Below, piece by piece: positions 12,987 through 24,900 of a DNA stretch of 64,000 bases. The translations under genes and the position numbers were made by a program. Origin of the DNA: Nymphalis io (Eukaryota; Arthropoda; Insecta; Lepidoptera; Nymphalidae); contig NC_065903.1 in NCBI RefSeq assembly GCF_905147045.1, positions 1,302,001 to 1,366,000 on the forward strand. Direction: 5' to 3'. The notes below the pieces were generated by a model, which saw only the letters and a program-made list of their open reading frames with translations, was not told the origin of the DNA and made no database searches. The first letter of the stretch is position 1, and each line of letters starts with the position of its first letter.

Positions 12987-15900
12987 AATAAGTATTCATA
13001 TATTAACTCCTGAGATCGCAGACTCGATTCATGGCAAACGCTACTAAATTTTCACGTGTTAAATAGATTGTTGTATAAAATTTTACCCGACATTGTACCG
13101 TGACAAAATAACTTCCAAACTTTCTTCTTAACAGGAAAATGGCTTTATCCAGCAGATGTTGTGATACTGTTACAGAATTTAATCAGTAATAATAAAACAC
13201 TACCCTCTCACAGGGTTATTGCCAGTAAGGCCCCTCATTCGTCACGTTCTTCATCAGACTCCTATTGTTTATATAAATTACATACACGGTAGTCGAAAGG
13301 AAAAATATCCAAAAATAAACATTTCGATTATAGTTACAAATACGATTACGACGATTGTTTCAATCATGGTCTGTTATATCTTCGACATTTTTTTGAAGTT
13401 TAAAAACTGAAAGTATGAAAGAGACAACACAGTTTTGATCTACTTCACATCGTGTAAGAAAAAGATAAAGGATGGATTGTCAATATTGTTTAAATTCGTT
13501 GCCTGAACCTCAAAGCGAACAAGCAACTATAACCTCGAAACCTTTCACAGTTATGTAACTCGTTACGTTACGTCGTATTGTAATCGAGTGACTGCTTGTT
13601 GCGACATTGAACTTTAATGCGTTAAATGTTTTTTAAGTTAATAGCTGTTTATATATAAACAGGTACAAATAAGCCATTGTCTTAAAGAACTAAGAACTAG
13701 AGTTTAAGTTGGCGTTATATTCCTTCATCTGCTTTGCTGGCTTAGGGGATAGCTAAGGACTTGATATCCTAGATTTAAAGCCTGGATCGAGCCAGTAATA
13801 AGTTAATGAGTTTTTCTCTTTAGAAATTCTAAGTAAGTGTCCGATGCTTAGAAAACTGCATTGTTATAAGTCGCGTGCCTCGGAAGGCAGTTAAGTCCGT
13901 TGCGCCTGAACTCTCTCGTATTGGATTCCCATTGCATTATGTGAGTGTGGAAATTGAGTGCTATTGTTTTTATCGAGGAATGTTCTATATGCTTCGGGAA
14001 CATTACGGTTCTCATCGTCAAAAAGTGGACGCACTAAATTCATGTCGCTGATTGACACGCATTCTTGATGAATTTATTAAAATCACTCAATGTTAATTTT
14101 AGTTGTAGCACAATTACAGTGATAATATGACAGTTTCATAAGCAGAGCCTATAAAAGGCAATAATATTCAAGGCAATGGGCCAAAATTGTTTGATAATCG
14201 TTCAGAAATTAAATACTCCGAATTTTTTACTATTTTTGGTAGTTTCATTTATAAATGAATGACATAAAATAAATGAAATACCAAAACTTTAAACTGTAAC
14301 CGGTTTATTTGTAACTTAGAAACCAGTTCAAAAATATAAACGTATATGAAAGAGAAAGTCAGTATATAAGTTTCTTAAGCTTACTAACCTTGCTATAATC
14401 CAATCAAGACTTTAAATACTTTTTTTATTTATAATACGGTCAAAATTCGAAGTTGACATTTCCTTTAGTATCCTCATTTGTATTTATTTTATATGTAATC
14501 TAAAAAAATACTGAACGTACGAAAAAAACAAAAAATAAATATTATGATGAGTAAAAAAAATATAGAGTTACCGTTTATATATTTTTTTATTTTTTATTAT
14601 TATAACGTAAAGCAACGAATATCTGGAATAACTGCCAGCACACAAGGGAGTTTATAGCGGGATAAGAGAATATACATCACAGTGTATGCCGTCATACATT
14701 CTTACCCCCAGGTGCTAATATATGTTTCACATTAATTAAAAAATTATAATTCAGTTACAAGCACTGACTTAGAAGACTACAATTACTAATTGTACTTTAA
14801 TATAACATAAATAAAATTTTATGATAGATTATATTGCGAACGTCTTATCGAGCAATAAATATATTCATGATAATTATTACTTGAGCCGAGATTGCCCAGT
14901 GGTTAGAACGCGTGAATCTTAACCGATAATCGTGGGTTCAAACCTGGGCAAGCACTGAATTTTCATGTGCTTAATTTGTGTTTATAATTCATCTTGTGCT
15001 TGACGGTGAAGGGAAACATCGTGAGGAAACCTGTATGCCTAAAACTTCACTGAAATTCTGCCACATTGTGTATTCCACCAAGCCCCCTTGGAGCAACGCT
15101 TATTCCACAATAAGCTCCAAGCCTTCTCCTCAAAAAGGAGAGGAGGCCCAGCAGTGGGACATTCACAGGCTGTTACTGTTATTACTTGATAAGGAAATCA
15201 CGTGATATAATAGAATAGATTAAATATAGTTTTTGAGTTATTGTTATCATTTTCCTACATGCAAATAATAGTTTATTCATCAGCAATGTAATTGGATAAG
15301 TGAACTGTGTACTAAATATATAATTGTGTAAGAATCAAGGCTAGAAGCGCTTTAATGTCAGTTTAAAAGTCAATGTCTTAACAAGGTGACCACTTACCAT
15401 CAACTGTCTTATTTGTATGTCTAGTAAAATGTTCGTAAGTGGATAGAATTTACAGCGTACAACGCAGTTAATATAAGATCATTAGATAATATGATAGGAA
15501 TAGCAAGTCTATTTAAGTGCTTTTATTTACGTACAAGCCGAGATGGCCTAGTGGTTAGAACGCGTGAATCTTAACCGATCATCGTGGGTTCAAACCCGGG
15601 TAAGCACCACTGAATTTTCATGTGCTTAATTTGTGATTATAATTCATCTCGTGCTTGACGGTGAAGGAAAACATCGTGAGGAAACCTGCATGTGTCTAAT
15701 TTCATTGAAATTATGTCACATGTGTATTCTACCAATCCGCATTAGAGCAGCGTGGTGGAATAAGCTCTAAACCTTCTCCTCAAAAAGGGAGAGGAGGCCT
15801 TAGCCCAGCTGTGGGACATTAACAGGCTGTTACTGTTACTGTATTTACGTACAATGGTTAACGTGTTTGAGTCACGTCTTAATATATTAGATTAAGAAAA

Positions 15901-18900
15901 CATAAAACCAATTGAGATGAAATTTTGTGCTCCCTAACAATGTATGTAGTGTCCGATTTAAAAAATAAAATAACAGCTCAGTCATATTGCTTGTTACTTT
16001 AAGAGCATTAGAATTATAATATTTTGTATTCAATTACGATATTATTTATTTACAGATAAATCTCTGCCAATAGTAGAGGCTACACTGGAATCTTCAGAGG
16101 AGGCTCACTCAGCGCAGTGCTCCTGCCCAAACTGTGATGAAGTATTATCAAGATTCTCTGAGTGCAGCATATGTCTGGAACCGTTACAGGTAACTTAGAT
16201 CCTTTACTGATTGTTTTAGCCAAAAATTGATACAAAATATTCCTCCAAAAACTATAACTATAAACAAATATTATCAAGTTGTGTTAATTCATCGGTTTTT
16301 TCCTCAGTATTTCTTTTAACGTTGGTCTAGAGACAAGCTCGTATGGTTGCAAACCCCAAGGTCCTTTGTTCAAATCCCGGATTGTGTTACTAAAAAAATT
16401 TTTGGGCGTCTCCGACAAAGAACGCTACAAGTATGTAGCAATCCAGTATGAAGTTAGCTATTCTCCAGAATCGGTCAGAAGAACATCGTCATCATTTATT
16501 TTTATCTTATATATTATTATAGAATCTTAGGATATTTTCCAGTGACTGTTAAAAAAATACTTAAAAACGTATTGAAATATAAAGTTTTTTAATATATAAC
16601 AGGAGTAAAACTAAACTTTTCCAAACGCAGTTAGAACTTTAAGCTTACTCCACACATGGCTTACTTATTCGACTTTATTAATAAAGCAGGTATCAGGTGT
16701 AGCATTAATATAATCTATGGACTTAGAGAAACTGATGGTTATCGTGCGGCTTTGCTAATACAAAAATAAATAATTTAAATTTGAATTAACCATAGCTATA
16801 ATAGATTATTAAACATTATTCAAATTGGCTTTCATTATTCGAACGTATTTTGACAAGTTGACGTAAAGTACCGTTGAAAATGATTGTATCTCGTAATAAT
16901 AAAATTTATAATTTCCAAGAAAATCAATGTATATCAATTTTACGGTTGTATAAAGTTCTACTTTTTAATAACAGGTATGAGGTCAAATTCAAAAAAATAG
17001 ACGGATAATAAAAACACGCAATGTTTTTAAATATTTTTTTTTTCAGAACCTGACAGGATATATATTATAATATGAATAAATATTTTATAGACAAAACGAA
17101 TGAATACGTCATGGTTGTAAGTGGTCACCATCACACAATGTCACTGTCATTTTTTATATCATCGACACTATGTGTCATAATGATATTAAGATCTCATGTA
17201 ATGTGCGCAGTTAAACGAAACTACTTTAGTTTCGTTAGTAGTTTCGTTTAACTACCGTTTGGAGGTAGAATAATGAGGTACTCATGCCAACCTGCACAAA
17301 AACACTATATCCATTAAATTGCGGTACTATCTCTCATTGACAGTATATTTATTTTAGTCACGGACAATAAGTACTTATAAATAAGTCAATAAACTTTTGA
17401 ATGGTTTGATAAATTTTCATTTTGAATACAAATTTAAGGCTTTATATTTTAATAAATTACACTTTAATATTTTTAAAAGTGCATCATTTCCTGATATGTT
17501 TATTGTATGTTAATTGAAATGGTGCTTGGAATAAACAAATATGAATTAAAAAACATTCATTCTTTATTTTATTTAAGTACTTTTTCGGCATTTATATACA
17601 TTTATTTATATTATTACAAACGAGTTCAGTGTGTTAACAATAGATTGACTTATTTTATAAGCTTTGCGCTTATTAAACGTAACCGTGGTGGTGGAATTTT
17701 ATAAGTGACATTACAATACAACTAATTATTTATACTTCTGATATATATATAATTACATTATATATATTTTATTCTGTATATTTACAAGCTCGTAATATTA
17801 TAAAGAGGTAAAATTTGTGGGGTTGTAGGGTTATACTATGGATCTCCTGAACCGATTTTAAAAAATATTCTACCAACAGAAAGCCAAATTTTTTGTGAGT
17901 ATCATACGCTATATATTAACCCGAAAAATGAAAAGACTTTTTCGTGGTAGTCGGATTTGCTAAGTAAGTCGGAGATAAAACGGTCGAACGAAAAGGTTTC
18001 TTACGAACGCTGCCTTAACAATGAGATATATGCTTGAATTCTAGAGAAAAGTTCTAGAGCTTGATTATGCCTAAAAAAATAAGTCAGCGATAGTATATGT
18101 CTAACTTTTATATTTAAGGCGCAAAAAGTTTTTATATTAAAAAAATAATTTAGGTCATGTTTATTGGTCATATTATCAAAAATTATGAATTCTTATCAAA
18201 ATAAGTAAACCTATCGTCTCAAGTGTTTAAAACAAAAGACTTCCCTTTTACTGCATATATTTTGGACGAATGGTTAAACAGATAATACGACGTAGGTATG
18301 GAACTGCGAACGTGTCGTAATATATTGAGTGATATTAGACGGTTTTTTTTCATTTGTTTCTCACGGAGACACAAATACTCCGTCCTGCCGATACCAGCTA
18401 CCTTAATTATCCCGGCTACACGCTTGAAGAATCCTTCAAAGCGAAAGCCGGAGTATGCTTGTTCGTCAGGACGGATGTTTGCTGTCACCGACTGCGCTGC
18501 TTGGAGGACCCCTCCTTCTCCATGTTGGTGGTACGTGTGGACCTGGTTCGTCAAAGCCGAGTCTACGTGTGCCTCTACAGATCCCACAATGGTGACTTGG
18601 AGACAAGCCGATTATTTGACCATCTTAGTCGGGTGGCAGATGCTGCGCAAGAGCAATTTCCTAACGCGGAATTGGTGTTTTTGGGGGACTTTAATGCTCA
18701 CCACGAATAATGCTTGAAATCCCTCAAAACTGACCATGCTGGAAGGACTGCTCATGCTTTTGCTCTCACACATGACTTGACCCAACTGGTTGATCAGCCC
18801 ACCAGAATCCCAGACATTGATGGGCAAGCACCTTCTCTACTGGACCTTCTGCTGACTTCTCACCCGGTGGAATATCAGGTTGTGGTTCAGGCTCCTCTTG

Positions 18901-21900
18901 GCTCTTCGGATCACAGCCTTATTTCTACCAGAGTGCCACAGGCCAAGCTGCCGCCACTAGCGGTATGCAAACGTCGCGTTTGGCACTATAAGTCGGCGGA
19001 TTGGGACGGTATGCGCAATTACTATGCGTCGGTCCCTTGGAAGGAACGTTGCTTCAGTGGGAATGACCCGACAGCTAGTGCCGCTGCTGTTGCTGGCGAG
19101 ATCATGCTGGGAATGGAATACTACATTCCTAGCTCAGATCTCGTCAGTAGGAGTACACGTAACCGTTGGTTCACTCGTGAATGTGCCGATGCTGTATCAG
19201 CTAAGCAGGCGGCATATCGCAAGTGGATCAACGGCTGCATTAGCGGGGCATCTAACATTGACTCACTGAAAGCAAACTATAATAAAAATTCGAAGTCCTG
19301 TAGAAAGGCATACACGAGAGCGGATGCACAGCGCATTGTACAGATTGGTCATGACCTTGTTTCGCATCCTAGGGGCTCCCGTAGCTTCTGGCATCTGACC
19401 AAGTCTGTGCAAAACAATTTCGGCCAACCTTCGCTGCCACCGCTCAGAAATCCGGACGGATCGCTAGCTCACAGTCCGCAAGAGCAAGCTGATCTCCTGG
19501 CTAAACTCTTTGCCGACAATTCCGTCATCGATGATTGTAGTGCACTGCCACCTACAATACCTGCATGTGGCCATACGATGCCTGACATTAAAATCAGGCA
19601 ACGTGATGTGCGTGCGGAGCTGCAATCACTTGATGTACGGAAAGCTAGCTGTCCCGATGGAATACCAGCCATAGTGCTGAAGAAGTGCGCAGCGGAGCTG
19701 TCTCTTGTGTTAACGCGCCTGTTCCAACTTTCTCTCTCTTCGGGAAGTGTGCCGGAGGCTTGGAGAAGAGCTAATGTGCAAGCGGTTCCCAAAAAAGGGG
19801 ATCGGTCTGACCCGGCAAATTATCGGCCAATAGCTATCACCTCAGTACTTTGTAAGGTGATGGAACGGATTTTAAACAACCAACTGATCCATTACCTAGA
19901 AGATCACTGTCTAATTAATGATCGTCAGTACGGGTTTCGACCAAAACGGTCCACAGGTGATCTTCTAGCGTACGTAACACACCTCTGGGGTGAAGCTATC
20001 GACAAGCATGGAGAATCGTTGGCTGTCAGCCTCGATATCTCCAAGGCTTTCGACAGGGTCTGGCACAGAAGTCTTCTCTCCAAGCTACCGGCATATGGTC
20101 TGCCTGCTCAGCTATGCACCTGGATTGCCAGCTTCCTACACAAGCGTAGCCTTCGTGTTTTAGTAGATGGTTGCGCTTCACAATTCTATGTAGTGAATGC
20201 TGGGGTCCCCCAGGGATCTGTGCTATCTCCCACACTCTTTCTTTTGCATATCAATGATATGCTCTCCCTTGGGAACATACATTGCTATGCAGATGATAGT
20301 ACAGTGCATGGTGGATACCACGGACGCGCAGTGGCTGGGCGGGCGGAAACTGAGGAGAGGCGGGAGAATCTTGTCATTGAACTCGATAGGACGTTAGATC
20401 TCATCGCCAAATGGGGCTCTGATAATCTTGTTGAGTTTAATGCCAAGAAAACACAGGTATGCGCTCTCACGGCGAAAAAGTCAACATTTTCCCCTCTTCC
20501 CTCCCTCTGTGGTACTCCGCTGGTGATGCAAAGCAAAATCGCCATGCTGGGGATTGACGTTCGCTGCGACCTTAGTCCAAGGGATTACATCGAGGCTGTT
20601 ATAAAAACAGCTTCACGGAAACTCGGAGTTCTGAACAAGGTGCGGCGCTTTTTCACGCCACAACAACTGTGCCTGCTGTACAAAACACAGGTACGGTCTT
20701 GCGTGGAATATTGCTCGCACCTTTGGGATGGCTCCGCTAAGTACCTAATGGAGGCCTTGGACCGGTTGCAGCGACGTGCCGTACGCATTATTGGCGACGT
20801 AAAGGTCACAAACACCCTTGAACCTTTACAATTGCGTCGTGAGATAGCAGCACTGAGCGCTTTCTATCGACTGTATCACGGCGAGTGCTCTGAGGAATTA
20901 TTCTCTCTAATTCCTGCTTCCCCCTTCCTTCTTAAGTCCACGCGGGCTGGTTCTCGATGTCACCGCCTAACTGTGACATCAATTCCATCGCGAACAAAGA
21001 AATTTGGCAACTCCTTTCTTTGTCGCACTTCCAAAAAATGGAATTCCTTACCAGCTCACGTATTCCCCTCCTCTTACAACCCGGGTTCCTTCAAACGAGG
21101 CGTGAAGAGGCATCTTGCGGGCCGGCAAGGCGAAGGCGGCTAGTGCAGAACGTTTTTCCCGTCTGTACTGGCCGTCGTCGCGTTTGGACTCTACTACCAC
21201 TTACCATCAGGTGGAGTAGAGTCATTTGCCCTCCCGGCGATATAAAAAAAAAAAAAAAAAAAGTTAGATAGCAGCACTGAGCGCTTTCTATCGACTGTAT
21301 CACGGCGAGTGCTCTGAGGAATTATTCTCTCTAATTCCTGCTTCCCCCTTCCTTCTTAAGTCCACGCGAGCTGGTTCTCGATGTCACCGCCTAACTGTGA
21401 CATCAATTCCATCGCGAACAAAGAAATTTGGCAACTCCTTTCTTTGTCGCACTTCCAAAAAATGGAATTCCTTACCAGCTCACGTATTCCCCTCCTCTTA
21501 CAACCCGGGTTCCTTCAAACGAGGCGTGAAGAGGCATCTTGCGGGCCGGCAAGGCGAAGGCGGCTAGTACAGAACGTTTTTCCCGTCTGTACTGGCCGTC
21601 GTCGCGTTTGGACTCTACTACCACTTACCATCAGGTGGAGTAGAGTCATATGCCCTCCCGGCGATATAAAAAAAAAAAAAAAAATTACAACAAGTCAATC
21701 TATTTAGAAATAAATTGATTTATCATCAAGTAAATTTTATTTAGATAAAATTCGTTTTTACAGTATGTTCTTGGTTGCATAGGCATAAGCGATAACTTAA
21801 AATATCAAATACGCGAGACAATTTTATTAATGTTTGGCCAACGCGACTTTTGGCAGTCAGGAAATAAATCATAACACTCATTAATAACCGAACCACACTC

Positions 21901-24900
21901 ATAATTTCATCACAAGTAAAAATGTTAACCGATCAACGAAGTGGGCACGGGTCAGCTAGTTTATTCATATGTATGGATTTTAACTAAATTAATATAAATA
22001 AAAATTTAACTGATCGCTGTCTGTACATGAGTAAAATTATTATCGGGAGCGTTTATCAATGCAATAGAACCCCAAACTGTGATTGTTAGAATTTTTGTTT
22101 GTTTGTCTGTGCGTTTGTTCGCGCTAATTTTAGAAACGGCTTAACTGATTTGGGTGTGGTTTTCACTAATGTAATGTTGTAAACTCGCGTAATATAGTAC
22201 ATAAAAAAATGTTGTACATACTGAAATATTATAAGTCTTCTTTTAGTGATTTCTTTAAGTTACACGCGGGTGAAACCGCGGGCACAGCTAGTATCCAAAT
22301 AATGAAAAGCTAAAACGCCAAAACGGTTTGTGACGTTACAATGTTAACACGAATCAGCTGTTTATCGTCTTCATTGCAACCATGGAATTGTGTCGGATTA
22401 TAGTTTAAAGGTCGATAGATTTGTATATTATATAGTTTTATACACTGAATTTTGTGTGCACTTGTAATTGATATACATATCAGAAGTTGTTTTGTTTGCT
22501 GTGCTTATTAGATTAATGAACAAACACTGTATTATAATCAGTAAATTATTTGAAGGTAAAGTCATCGTGTAACTCTTTAATTCGCCTCATACAGGAGGCA
22601 CGAACCATATGCGACGCACAGCAAACTTATAACGTTAAGCGTAGCGAAGTTAAAAATTATAACAGTTTACAAAAGTAAATTTAAGAGTTATTTACTCACG
22701 AAGGATTTCTTAATAATGCTGTGACACCCGAACTTACTCGGATTACATTTGATTTATACATATCTGTTCTTACACCTGCTGATACTGCAATTTGCAAGAT
22801 TAGCTGTTTTTTTATTGTTACATCAATCAAATGGAACTTCAAGCTATAGTTTATAAGTCGTACATTATATTATATATAAGATATTTAACATTACACACAT
22901 AAATAAATGAAATAAAGCAAAAAAAACGTATCAAATTAGACTGGATTTCTAAACACAATTCTATAAACAGGCTCTCCGGTGTTGTAATATTTAGTCTCAA
23001 AGAATATTTATTAACATTTCTCAACATTAAACAGTTCTCGTAAGTTATAAATAGAGTATATAGTTAAAAAATTAAATATATATTATGTTTATTAATTAAA
23101 TGTTGCATTTCTCGCACGTATGAACGTTGAAAAACATTATCTGAACTCAATTTAATTCTAGATTCAAGTTTGACTGCCCAATTTTTGATATAACTTTCAA
23201 TATTAAAATAAAATATTAGTATCTCTTGAGTTTGTTATTTTACGATATTTTATATCAGACTAATTTTATGATAGAAAAACCAAACAGCTTGGGTTGACCC
23301 GGCATTTGAACCAATTCAAATTCATTTTAATTTTAATTTTCATAAATATTTTCCAAAATTTGAAAGTAACGAGGCTGCAAAAATGCTATCGCATGTTCTT
23401 ATTGAATCGCGATTCGTTTCGTTTTGAAAATTTGATTATAATAGTCTATAAAATATGAAGTAAATTTATGTATGTATATTTGATTTATTAATATATACAT
23501 TGTTCATGTTAATCTAGTTATGTCTCACTCTACTTATTTCTGAATGAGGTTATTTGGTTACGTCAAGTTTGAAACTCGCGTGTTTTACTATTACTGATAA
23601 AAAAAACATTAATATTCAATATAATGATAATAACACGTTCAATTAATGTCAAAATTGTTGTTTATAACTCGTGTCAAGACAAAAATTTCGTTGCAAATTT
23701 TTCAACGTCAAAATTAAATTATTTATTAAATATAGAAGGTTGCTTATTGATTTTCAAACATCTACGACCGGTTCGGATGTATCTCAAAACTGAAACCTAC
23801 TGTCAAATTAAATCCGACGGCCTTACTCGACTGGTTATATTTTATCATCGATAATTTGGTTTAAAAATAATAATAATAAAATAACAATATTTTTACATCA
23901 TGCCCCAAACTATTTACATTTGTTAACTAACTCGTGGATTACGTAACTTATAAAGAAGCATATCCCGAGGTCCAATACTAGTAGACGCAATAAAAAATAT
24001 ATTGAAATTATGTGTCAAAAATTTCTCAAAAATAGAATTAGGAAGCTGGTTATACATTAGCACATAAACAAGGTCGTACATAAATCCGTAGGCCATACGC
24101 GCTATCCTTCTGATCGTGTCGCTTTGCTCCATCAGACTCTGAGAGTGAAGGAATGGAATGTGTACCTGTGTTAGTGCACACACTAATGCACTATATACGC
24201 ATAGTGCTATTACTTAAACTTAACTGCCGTGATTTCGATTTCATTGTTGAGGTGATAATTATTAACACAATATATTAGACTGAAACTTAATATCGAATAA
24301 TAATTATTATTCTGCTTAAAAAAATGTTTAAAAGAAAAACAATGAAAATAATCGCTTATTTTACGGCTTCGTATTGCTAAAAAAATAAATAGTTTATTCA
24401 TTATTTTTATCTAGAATGTAACGTTCGTATTTTGAATTGTATACAATTCGTTTACCTGTCAACCTTTACACACCTTTAATCCTTATCTAAACAAAACACT
24501 TTCTGAACTGAAAACTAAAATTCAGAAATGTTCGGTGCAGATATTGGCTTAGTTGCCGAGAAGGAAAAATTATTATGAATAAATTAAAAAATTAATTTCT
24601 TTTTTTTAATATTGTAGATCATTACTATATTTGAAAATTTCTTACTGTTGGCTTGATAAGTGATAGCTTTAACTTCTGCAGTCAAAATTTCTGATATAAT
24701 ATTCAAATTTAAAAAGTTTATTTATTTATGGCAAGTCTTCAAAAAATACCTGTTACAAATTAAATCAAGACATAGAACGACAACTATTTCAAATGTTAAT
24801 AGTATTGAAGCGGGTATTTTATTTTTGTTTCTTTGTTCGTAGTGTTGTGGACCCTGTGTTTGCCCGTGGTGTGGAGGCGTATGGTGCGCGCGGTGTTCAC

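Larger units (their letters stand above)
5037..16055 (+). other. SIAH-like intron 1
   Basis: About 11 kb, AT-rich. It carries SINE-A, SINE-C, SINE-E, family B and LINE-J copies (listed) and two (TA) runs. About 7650-11500 shows almost only AT-rich sequence with chance open frames, apart from a 45-bp SINE-A scrap at 9207. Confidence 0.7.
18345..21257 (+). mobile_element. LINE-J: Jockey/CR1-like non-LTR retrotransposon, 5'-truncated
   Basis: Starts inside the endonuclease domain, keeps the whole reverse-transcriptase region and 3' UTR, and ends CCCTCCCGGCGATATAAA followed by an A run. A second tail copy follows directly. It is much GC-richer than its surroundings. No convincing target-site duplication was found around the pair. 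Clade placement (Jockey/CR1 group) rests on the overall look of the RT and is not proved. Confidence 0.9.
16190..24842 (+). other. SIAH-like intron 2
   Basis: About 8.7 kb, dominated by the LINE-J element at 18345-21683. The remaining sequence is AT-rich; 22300-24100 shows nothing recognisable. Confidence 0.7.

Noticed and set aside
14885..14955. tRNA gene (and similar heads at 15537, 38058, 45653, 5357, 62072)
   Set aside because: A and B boxes are present, but each is the head of a repeated SINE with a common body and target-site duplications. The cloverleaf is imperfect.
18298..18717. 139-codon plus frame before LINE-J
   Set aside because: It overlaps the endonuclease frame in another phase; only the latter carries the ETQ and GDFN motifs.
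20957..21271. 104-codon frame, repeated at 21381
   Set aside because: Out-of-phase shadow of the RT C-terminus. It recurs because the LINE tail is duplicated.
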